Source: an uncultured Pseudomonadota bacterium
GTDB lineage: Bacteria > Myxococcota_A > Polyangia > Nannocystales > Nannocystaceae
Direction: 5' to 3'
Assembly: GCA_913061055.1 (NCBI GenBank)
Contig: CAJXVA010000017.1
Location: 1-43,691 of the forward strand
DNA length: 43,691 nt
Under the pieces are notes generated by a model. The model was not told the origin of the DNA and did not search any database. It saw only the letters and a list, made by a program, of their open reading frames with translations. Shown in pieces: positions 25,531-32,953 of the stretch. Positions within the stretch are counted from its first letter, which is position 1. Every line of letters begins with the position of its first letter. The position numbers and the translations under genes are program-made.

Positions 25531-26871
25531 TCAGAACACCAGCCCAGACCCAACGTGGACCGTGAGTAGATGCATCGTCGCGTCCACGCTGCGACCGAAC
25601 TCCAACCGGTCCGGCGAGATTCGCTCGGCAGCATACTCACCCACGACCCCTCCTGCCTTCCCTCGGCCGACGGAATATCGGGCACCAATCGTGGTTTGAA
25701 ACGCGATACGAGTCGCCCGCTCATCGTCGTCCAGCTTGACCGGGGTGCGCAACCGGACGCCCAGCGCGGCGCCGACGAGATCGATGCGTACGCTTCCGAA
25801 AGACGTCGAGCGGCTGTCGTTTCGGTCGGTGAACAGTCCGCCTCCCACCGACCACCGATCGTCGAGCTTCCATCGGATCCCCAGGCGGACATTCCAGTGT
25901 GCGGCGCGACCGATCGTCGGGTTGCGTGGGTAGTGCGACGGTGATGCTTCGGCATCGAGGCCCAGGCGCCAACGGGCTCGCCCGACCGAGACTCCGCTGG
26001 CGACCGACCACGTCGAGATCCGGGTCGGCCGACGCTGGACGGGAAAGCCGTTGAAGTCGGATGCGGTGGTCGCGACGCCATCGGGGTCGGTCTCCGACTC
26101 GATGGTGACGCTACTGCCCTCCACGCGCTGAAACATCACGGTGGTGGGGGTCCGTAGACTCGCGCCCGCGCTGACCCATTCGGAAAGCCAGCCGCGCAGC
26201 CCGAACGCTGCCTGAACCCCGTAGCTGCGCACGGTGTCGTCGCTGTCGGCGAGGATGCTGGAGCGGCCAGCGTCGGACGTGTGCTCCACAAACACCCGCT
26301 GAGAGACTGCGGACTTGTCGTAGACGCCATACAACGCGACCCCAAGATCCAGGTCTTCGTGAAGCCGGAGGCCAAAGATCGGGCCCGCAAAGTAGCGGCG
26401 TTGAATCCCCGAGCGCCGGAGCTCAGCCGCGAACGCGTCGGAGGCAGCCCCTCCCGCCCGCACGATGACCGTCGGCTCCGCGAAACGCGGGGTGAAGAAT
26501 CCGAAGCCCAAGGAGACGCGCTCGGAGATGGCGCTGCCGAGGGCGAACGCCGTCGGCACGACCAAGAACTCGCGGCTTCGGATCCCCGCGGTCTGCTGCT
26601 CGTTGTCATCGCGAAGCTGCAGGCCCCGGCGAGCGCGGATCCAGCGGGCTCCGTATGCGGCCGCGCTCACATCTGCCCGCAGCCGGTCGTTGTGGGTCAG
26701 CAGCGCGGGGTTGTACCAAGACGACGCCACATCGCGGCCACTGGCCACGACCGCGCCGCCCATGAGCGCCGCGTCGTCCGACATGGAGAATCCATTGTCG
26801 GGCGCAGCAAGGGCGGCGCTGGGCAGTCCGAGGAAGACAGCGAGCGCGAGCGATGTGCGGAGGGCGGCCAT
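25531..26871 (-). CDS. FadL/OmpP1-like outer-membrane protein
   Basis: A 446-aa outer-membrane beta-barrel candidate. The Sec signal peptide ends SAALAAPD. The mature N-terminus SMSDDAALMGGAVVASGRD then VASSWYNPALL matches the N-terminal hatch signature of FadL-type long-chain fatty-acid channels (small-residue run followed by NPA). Alternating amphipathic strands run through the protein, and it ends in aromatic Phe (HVGSGLVF), the usual barrel-assembly signal. It overlaps no neighbour and is 10 bp upstream of the flavin oxidase, so it is probably co-transcribed. Uptake or export of hydrophobic molecules is inferred from the family. Confidence 0.82.
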   Translation of the reverse strand: MAALRTSLALAVFLGLPSAALAAPDNGFSMSDDAALMGGAVVASGRDVASSWYNPALLTHNDRLRADVSAAAYGARWIRARRGLQLRDDNEQQTAGIRSREFLVVPTAFALGSAISERVSLGFGFFTPRFAEPTVIVRAGGAASDAFAAELRRSGIQRRYFAGPIFGLRLHEDLDLGVALYGVYDKSAVSQRVFVEHTSDAGRSSILADSDDTVRSYGVQAAFGLRGWLSEWVSAGASLRTPTTVMFQRVEGSSVTIESETDPDGVATTASDFNGFPVQRRPTRISTWSVASGVSVGRARWRLGLDAEASPSHYPRNPTIGRAAHWNVRLGIRWKLDDRWSVGGGLFTDRNDSRSTSFGSVRIDLVGAALGVRLRTPVKLDDDERATRIAFQTTIGARYSVGRGKAGGVVGEYAAERISPDRLEFGRSVDATMHLLTVHVGSGLVF

Positions 26872-26948
26872 CGAGAATCGGGACGGCGCATCCTATGCCG
26901 AGCCCGCGGCGCTGTCTCACTCACCCGTAAGAAGGCTTCACAGCCCCG

Positions 26949-28841
26949 CTAGCGTTGGCTCATCAACCGTCGTGCGAGCGCTCCCACACCCGGGACTTTG
27001 CGAATCGGCCGTAGCCACAGGAAGATCGGCAGCACCTTCGTGAGCGAAGCGGCCGCCTTGCTTCCGGACAACCTCTCGCCGTCGTGTTCCACGACCAAGG
27101 TCTGCTCGGCTACGTCGTCATCTTCCGCGAAGTCCAAGCGGCCACCGAGGTCGAGCATCCGAAGCAACGCGGCCCGGCAAACGCTTGCGTCGCCCGAGTC
27201 GTGTCGGACGACATACCTCGGGCCAGGCTTACGGTACTTGAACCAGTCCGGGAGCAGGTGCAGCAGCGCCTTGAGTTTGGTGTCCCGCACCGGCCGCTCC
27301 CCTTCCCCCGGCGCGCAGCGGCGGCTGTAGACGAAGGTCCAGAAGGTCTCCACCTCGGCGCCACTGAGCCAGCACAGGTAGACACTCATCATCACCTCGG
27401 CAAACGTGCCGACGTTCATGCCGACGTCGATGCCGATGTGCAGGCCAAAGCCGAACACCAGCCAGAAACGCTTGCCGAGCACCCAACTCCGGATGAACCA
27501 CAGGACCTTGGGTGCAAACAATCGCAGCACCCAGTACAGCCCGATGCAGACGATGGGAACCGCCATGAGCCCCCAGCCATACAAAGCGTGGCGCTGTGCC
27601 GGATGAACGTGCGACTGGATCTCCTTGGGCAGGAAGTACATGCCCGCGGCTCCCAGCACCCAGGCCAACGTCGCCCACGCCGCCAGGAACACACCGATGC
27701 TGGTCAACTTGCGCCACAGCGCCGCCTTGGGCCACTCGCCGCGGAGGCGCTCACGCTCGAACGCGTTGAGTGCCGCACCGATGGCCACCACCGGGAACAG
27801 CATCTCCCACCAACGCACGAAGATCGCGGTGTTGGGCAGGACCAAGATCCAGTGCATGAACGTGACCAGCCCGGTCGCAGGCACGCGATAGAAGTGATCG
27901 AGGTTGAGCGCGAAGTACAGCGCCGTGCCGTCCTTCCACGTCGACCCCGACTTCAAGATGCCGGTCGCCATGTAGATGATGCTGAGCTGAAGCATCATCA
28001 GTCGGATGGGCCAGGCGGGGATCGTCCGCAGCGGAGGGATGGCGGTCGCCACCGCTCCCTTGGACTGCCGCCAGATGCCAAGAAAACCCAGGACCAAGAA
28101 GCGCAGGATCTTGCCGCCCGTGCCGAGGCCGGCCGGGGACATGAACTCGGCGTCCGTACCCCGAAGCAAGATCGCCTTGCGTCTGAGCCAGCTGTCGACC
28201 GAGTAGGCCTCGCCCCAGCGCGTGAACATCCCGAGGAACAGGAACACGCGCACGACGGTGTCGCCGCCGGTGTAGAAGATCGGGCTGTAGCGGTAGAAGG
28301 TCTCCACCAGGATGAACGCGACGATCGTGACCAGCCGGGTCCGGAACCCGAAGATCATCGACGCGATGCAGCCGAGCATCACGTAGTAGAGCGTCATCGA
28401 GAACGCGGGGTCCGAGCGGAGATGAAGGACGGTGAACTTCCCCCACAGCAGCTTGAGCGGGTCGTACCAGTTCTGGAACCCGTGCTCCGCGTCGTAGACA
28501 TCCCGCAGACCGCCGCCATAGTTCTTGCGAGCCATGTCGGTGAGCCACAGCCCCTCGTCGGTGAACAAGAACCGGGCGACCGAGAAGTCGAGCGGGTTCA
28601 TCGGGAAGAGCAGGTCGTAGAACGTGACGAACACGACCAGCCCGAACGCGATGCGCATCAGCGCGACGGGCCTTGGGTCCACCCTCGTGAACCACAATCG
28701 GCGCCACAGCTCCGGCCGCAACGCAAAGAACACGAACACCAAGCCGATGCCGTACAGCCCCAGCTCCGTCGCCTGCTCGAGGTGCGCCGAGACGTCGACG
28801 TCGTCCCCCTTGAACATCGCCAGCATGCCTAGGGCGGTCAC
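26949..28841 (-). CDS. HTTM (VKGC-like) membrane protein with degenerate DCC tail
   Basis: A 630-aa polytopic protein. Its HTTM domain (about 55-340) belongs to the vitamin-K-dependent gamma-carboxylase-like membrane family. The active-site block MATGILKSGSTWKDG aligns with the human carboxylase segment holding catalytic Lys218, giving Lys297 here. Further membrane helices follow. The last 90 residues (RHDSGDASVC... then LPIFLWLRPIRKVPGVGALARRL) resemble the DCC/DUF393 thiol-oxidoreductase family, but only one of the usual CxxC cysteines remains. GTG 28841 overlaps the upstream stop (GTGA) behind GGGGGTGG; ATG 28826 is the alternative. It is coupled to the partner gene upstream. Confidence 0.82.
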   Translation of the reverse strand: MTALGMLAMFKGDDVDVSAHLEQATELGLYGIGLVFVFFALRPELWRRLWFTRVDPRPVALMRIAFGLVVFVTFYDLLFPMNPLDFSVARFLFTDEGLWLTDMARKNYGGGLRDVYDAEHGFQNWYDPLKLLWGKFTVLHLRSDPAFSMTLYYVMLGCIASMIFGFRTRLVTIVAFILVETFYRYSPIFYTGGDTVVRVFLFLGMFTRWGEAYSVDSWLRRKAILLRGTDAEFMSPAGLGTGGKILRFLVLGFLGIWRQSKGAVATAIPPLRTIPAWPIRLMMLQLSIIYMATGILKSGSTWKDGTALYFALNLDHFYRVPATGLVTFMHWILVLPNTAIFVRWWEMLFPVVAIGAALNAFERERLRGEWPKAALWRKLTSIGVFLAAWATLAWVLGAAGMYFLPKEIQSHVHPAQRHALYGWGLMAVPIVCIGLYWVLRLFAPKVLWFIRSWVLGKRFWLVFGFGLHIGIDVGMNVGTFAEVMMSVYLCWLSGAEVETFWTFVYSRRCAPGEGERPVRDTKLKALLHLLPDWFKYRKPGPRYVVRHDSGDASVCRAALLRMLDLGGRLDFAEDDDVAEQTLVVEHDGERLSGSKAAASLTKVLPIFLWLRPIRKVPGVGALARRLMSQR

Positions 28842-29734
28842 TTCGCCACCCCCGTCTTGACTCCGGGTCGCAAGCGCTCGCCGACCAACCCACCGGCCTT
28901 CTTCGAGCGCTCGGCGGTTTCTTTCTTGTCCCACCAGCTTCGGTGGATGACCGGGCGGAACACCTTGTCCTCCTTCTCCAGCAGCGGCAGCCCGTACCGC
29001 TCACGCAGGTAGTTGGGCAGTTGGCCGTGACGCGTGGTCCGGCAACGAATCCCGTCCTCCTCGCGCTGGAAGAGCTTCAGCTCCATCGGGTCGTAGCCCA
29101 TCTTGAAGGGGTTGCCGCCCGCATCGGCGATCGCCTTTTCGGGAGGAGGCACCCGGGTCCACATCTTCACGAACTGGATCTCGATGGCGGGCTCGCCCTC
29201 ATGGGTCCGTTCCCACTCCCGACAAACCCACGCCGCGTAGTGCCGCCGATAGCCCTTCTGCTCGATGATGCGGCGGTTGATCTTGCCCATGCGATCGTAG
29301 AACAAGTACGGGTAGCGCCTACGCCCATAGATGTCGTGGGCCATGTCCCAGATCTCGCCGTCCTTGTCCTTCACCATCACTTTCATGAAGGTGTTGGAGC
29401 GGTGCGGGTTGGGGGCGAACATCGCCCAGCTCTGGGTGTTGCCGGTCGCGAGCATGTACGTCCGCATGTCGAGCGACAGCTTCCGCGGCTTGCCCAGGAA
29501 CTCCGGTTCATGGGTGTCGTTGAACCACTTGTGCAGGCCCTTGGAGAGCCCCTTGTTGGGCAGGTTGTGCACCATCAAGATCGTCGCGTGGTAGGCGATG
29601 AACAGTGAAACCAGGGCCATCGCCCAGCTGCGATACGCCCAAGGCCGCGGCCGCTCGGGCTCGGGCACCGGGGCGTGCAGGAGGTCGTGGGCCAGGCCCT
29701 GCGGCGCTGGTGTGGTGGGGCTGTCGTCGCTCAT
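28838..29734 (-). CDS. Membrane-anchored HTTM partner protein (MFAPNP domain)
   Basis: A 298-aa protein with one N-terminal membrane helix (about 37-57) and a soluble domain. The signature is SWAMFAPNPHRSNTFMKV (about 102-119), then CREW, TRVPPP, YDPMELK and LRERYGLP. All of these recur in the C-terminal third of the neighbouring HTTM fusion protein, so it is the same domain as a stand-alone protein. The W-x-x-F-A-P-N-P core resembles DUF5819/SdpA-type proteins that neighbour HTTM proteins in other bacteria; this link is by motif only. ATG 29734 follows GAGG and lies 14 bp after the fusion gene's stop. Its stop overlaps the next HTTM gene (GTGA). Confidence 0.75.
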   Translation of the reverse strand: MSDDSPTTPAPQGLAHDLLHAPVPEPERPRPWAYRSWAMALVSLFIAYHATILMVHNLPNKGLSKGLHKWFNDTHEPEFLGKPRKLSLDMRTYMLATGNTQSWAMFAPNPHRSNTFMKVMVKDKDGEIWDMAHDIYGRRRYPYLFYDRMGKINRRIIEQKGYRRHYAAWVCREWERTHEGEPAIEIQFVKMWTRVPPPEKAIADAGGNPFKMGYDPMELKLFQREEDGIRCRTTRHGQLPNYLRERYGLPLLEKEDKVFRPVIHRSWWDKKETAERSKKAGGLVGERLRPGVKTGVAK

Positions 29735-29747
29735 GGCTGCGGCGTCC

Positions 29748-32747
29748 TCACTCCTCGTCTTCTTCGACACCGCCGTCGTCGCCGGCGGCCTGCTCGTCCT
29801 CGGCTGGCGGCGAATCTTCGGCCTGCATGCGCTTGAAGTAGCTGGCTGCGCTGGCGCCGGTCTTGGGTCTTGCGACGCCGCTCTTACGCGCGGGTGCTTT
29901 CTTTTCGTCTTGGAACCAGCGGCCCCAGTCTTTGCGACGGTCCCACGAGGACTTGCGGGACTTGAACTTGCGCGCGCGCGTCTGCGCCTCCCGCTCGGCC
30001 TTCGCCTCGTCCTCGCCGGAGATCGGGTAGCCGTAGCGCTCCTTCATTCGAAGCGGCAGCTCCCGAACCTTGCACTTGTGGGTCTGGACCGGCGACTCGC
30101 GGGTCTTGAGCTTTCGCGGGTCGTACGGCTGGCCAACGGTGGCCCCGGACCCTCGGTCCTTCCTGCCCTTGAACTTCTTGGGCACCCAGAAGCTGGTGAC
30201 CTTGGGCCCCGGGATCCGGTTGGTGTACTTGCGGACGTCGATCTCCTTGGGCATCTCCTCGTGCTCGAGGAACCACTCGCGGCAGTGGAAGTCGGCCCAG
30301 TAGCGCAGGTACCACTTGCCCTTGCCCACCATCCGCCGCTGCATCTTTCGCATGCGGTCGTTCCAGATCCACGGGTTGGGCCGGGTGGCCGTGGAGCCGC
30401 GCTCCTTGTAGTGATAGCTGTTGTTGCGAAGGTCCCAGCGGTCGCCGTTCTCGAGGACCACGACCGTCTTCATGAAGGTGTTGGAACGCGGAGGGTTGGG
30501 CGCAAACATGCGCCAGCCCTGCGTCGATCCGGTCCCACGCAGCCAGCTCTTGTGCAGTGAACGGGCCGGCGAACGCCACTTGGAGAAGATCGGGTAGCTG
30601 GGGAAGAGGTGCAGACCGACGGCGCTCGCGTGCCAGACGACGGCAAACAGCGCGAGGGCACGACCCAGGCCCGTGTACGCCAACGCAGGATTGCGACGGC
30701 CGGTGAGGCTCTTGGCATTGGGGGGCCAGAAGCGGAACGCCAACGCGACGACCACGATCGCAGCCAGCCACCAGTAGGTCGCTGTGCCGATCCACTCGAC
30801 CTTCTCGACCTTCTTCCAGATCAGCCAGGCGCCGACCAGGCCAAACGCAAGCACGACAAGGTCCGGCACGCTGCGGCCCTTGACCGGCACGCTCGCGGGC
30901 TCCTGTGCATCGGCCAACCATCGATCGACGCCAGGCTTGCGTCGACGAAGCGGGCCGCGGGCATGCGCCCGAAACCAGCGGAACATGCGAACCCACTCAT
31001 CCCCGCGAATGTAGCTCGCGTACGTCATCAGCATGATGGGCGCGAACATCCCGATGTTCATGAACAGGATGAGCGTGCCGTGGAAGATGATGCCGATGCT
31101 CAGCCACACGCGACGCCCGACGAACATCCATTGAAGGGTGTTCTGGGTGATGCGGAGCTCTGGAAGGCGGGCCCACGCGAACTTTTTCGTGACAGGCCCC
31201 AGATCCTTCCCGCCGCGGAAGAGCGTGACCGGCCATCGTCCGAGCGCGATCCAGCCCACGGCGAACAAGGGAATGATGCCTGCGAAGAACAGGTGGATCA
31301 TCGCAGCTTTGTGCGACGTGTCCTGAACCTGGTCTTTGAGCAGCGGCGTGCAGAACGGCGTGACGATGAAGACGATGCGATAGACCAACAGGTAGACGCC
31401 GAGCATCGACGCCCACGAGAGCACCCGCCGCCACAGCACGGTCTGCTTCTTGAACCAGGGCTCCTCCCGGTTCTCGAGGTTGAACTTCAGGCCGACGCCG
31501 ATCAGTACAAGGGGGAACAGCCGCTCCCAGTAGTGCGTCACCCACGTGTTCACGCGGAAGAGGTTGAGTCCGAAGACCGAGCTGGCCCACTGCGTGAAGT
31601 ACTCGACGCGGTAGAAGTGGTCCATGTTGAGCGCGTAGTACAGCGCGTCACCCTCGGCCCACACGCTGCCCGTCTTCACCGCGCCCGTGGTGATGTAGAT
31701 CGCCGCGAGCTGCATCATGAAGAGGTAGCGAGGCCAGGCTGGGATCAGCCGGTAGACGGGCTGCCCCGGTTTGCTCTCATCCCGCTCGGGGGGCTTGGAT
31801 TCGCCGCGGCCTTCGAGGCGCTTGGCGTGAACGCCCAACCCGATGACCACAGCGCCGCCAATGACGGCCGCAACCCAGAGGATCGGAAGCCCAAGCGAGC
31901 GCAACCAGAGGCCGGCGAGCACGAGAAGCCCCCCGCCCACCAAGTACACGATGCTGTTGGGCAGCTGCGGCGTCGGCTCGGGCTCATCGAGCAGCCCCTT
32001 GTTGCGGAGCCGACGACAGCGCAGCCAGTTGTCGAAGCTCCACGCGTGGCCAGTCTTGGCGAACAGCAGGAGGAACCAGAAACACCGATAGACGGTGTCG
32101 GTGCCCTCCCAGTAGAGCGCATTGCGGTTGTACAGGCCGCTCATCAACAGCCAGGCCAGGACTCCCGTGACGCGGCTGAGCACGCCAGCGGTGTAGAGCA
32201 GCAACACCGCGAAGAACACCAGCATGTAGCTGACGACGAACGACGGCGAGCCATAGAAGTAGTGCAGCGAGGGCTTGTTCCACAGGAACACCCCGATCGA
32301 CCACCCGCGCCATTGCTCGAAGCGTTCGGCGAACGTCAGATCGATATCGACGTCGAACACGGCCGGCAGAAAGACCTCGCCAAGACTCAACCCGAAGAAG
32401 CCATCGTCGGGGGTCCAAGCTCGCAGCGCTCCCCGCCCCAGGCGATCCTGCGCGTAGGCCATGTCGAACACGCCTTCGTCGCTCCACAACATCCGCCAGT
32501 ACGGGAAGAGGTTGAGGAAGCAGAAGATCGTGAACAGGCCGAAGCCGATCCGAAGGATCGCCATCGTGCGCGGGTCTTCGAGCGCGAGCAGTGCCCGACG
32601 GACCGAGTGCGCCCGCGTCCACGCATAGAAGACGACCAGCGCGACCGCACCGAAGATCATCCAACCGACTTGCGTCGCAAACTCGGGCGGGAAGTCCGGG
32701 TACTTCGGCGTTTCCTTGAGAAATAAAGCGACGAGACCGTAAGCCAT
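29748..32747 (-). CDS. HTTM-partner fusion protein
   Basis: A 999-aa polytopic protein. An HTTM domain (about 55-460) contains the carboxylase-like active-site block TTGAVKTGSVWAEGDALYYA with Lys358 at the catalytic Lys position. More membrane helices run to about 670. A second module (about 686-910) has a membrane helix, QGWRMFAPNPPRSNTFMK (743-760), CREW, RIPGP, YDPRKLK and MKERYGYP, the same blocks as the separate partner protein encoded next. A Lys/Arg-rich and then acidic tail ends the protein. HTTM proteins are presumed membrane enzymes acting on peptides or small molecules; the substrate here is unknown. The first gene of a three-gene unit. Confidence 0.82.
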   Translation of the reverse strand: MAYGLVALFLKETPKYPDFPPEFATQVGWMIFGAVALVVFYAWTRAHSVRRALLALEDPRTMAILRIGFGLFTIFCFLNLFPYWRMLWSDEGVFDMAYAQDRLGRGALRAWTPDDGFFGLSLGEVFLPAVFDVDIDLTFAERFEQWRGWSIGVFLWNKPSLHYFYGSPSFVVSYMLVFFAVLLLYTAGVLSRVTGVLAWLLMSGLYNRNALYWEGTDTVYRCFWFLLLFAKTGHAWSFDNWLRCRRLRNKGLLDEPEPTPQLPNSIVYLVGGGLLVLAGLWLRSLGLPILWVAAVIGGAVVIGLGVHAKRLEGRGESKPPERDESKPGQPVYRLIPAWPRYLFMMQLAAIYITTGAVKTGSVWAEGDALYYALNMDHFYRVEYFTQWASSVFGLNLFRVNTWVTHYWERLFPLVLIGVGLKFNLENREEPWFKKQTVLWRRVLSWASMLGVYLLVYRIVFIVTPFCTPLLKDQVQDTSHKAAMIHLFFAGIIPLFAVGWIALGRWPVTLFRGGKDLGPVTKKFAWARLPELRITQNTLQWMFVGRRVWLSIGIIFHGTLILFMNIGMFAPIMLMTYASYIRGDEWVRMFRWFRAHARGPLRRRKPGVDRWLADAQEPASVPVKGRSVPDLVVLAFGLVGAWLIWKKVEKVEWIGTATYWWLAAIVVVALAFRFWPPNAKSLTGRRNPALAYTGLGRALALFAVVWHASAVGLHLFPSYPIFSKWRSPARSLHKSWLRGTGSTQGWRMFAPNPPRSNTFMKTVVVLENGDRWDLRNNSYHYKERGSTATRPNPWIWNDRMRKMQRRMVGKGKWYLRYWADFHCREWFLEHEEMPKEIDVRKYTNRIPGPKVTSFWVPKKFKGRKDRGSGATVGQPYDPRKLKTRESPVQTHKCKVRELPLRMKERYGYPISGEDEAKAEREAQTRARKFKSRKSSWDRRKDWGRWFQDEKKAPARKSGVARPKTGASAASYFKRMQAEDSPPAEDEQAAGDDGGVEEDEE

Positions 32748-32902
32748 GGCGATGCGCGATCGGCGGCACGGAACATAGCACGGCGCAGACCGTATCCATG
32801 GCGTGGCCGACCTCGATTAGACCCGCGAGCGGCCGGGCTGAGCAACCCAGCGCAACCGTGAGTTCGCGAGGATTCTCTTGCTGCGGCAGGTCTGTCGCGT
32901 AG

Positions 32903-32928
32903 GGCTCGTAGGAAGCGTCTCACGAGCC
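32903..32928 (-). terminator. Hairpin downstream of the M19-like gene
   Basis: GGCTCGT (32903-32909) pairs with ACGAGCC (32922-32928) over 12 nt, 26 bp past the stop of the M19-like gene and 156 bp before the HTTM fusion start. No U-tract follows. It may separate the two transcription units. Confidence 0.35.
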
Positions 32929-32953
32929 ACTGTGCCCGCAGTACGGCCGGTCT

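Noticed and set aside
27084..32726. Long plus-strand open frames (582 and 705 codons) antisense to the HTTM genes
   Set aside because: Translations are Gln/His/Arg/Asp-rich with no fold; they mirror codon bias of the real minus-strand membrane genes.
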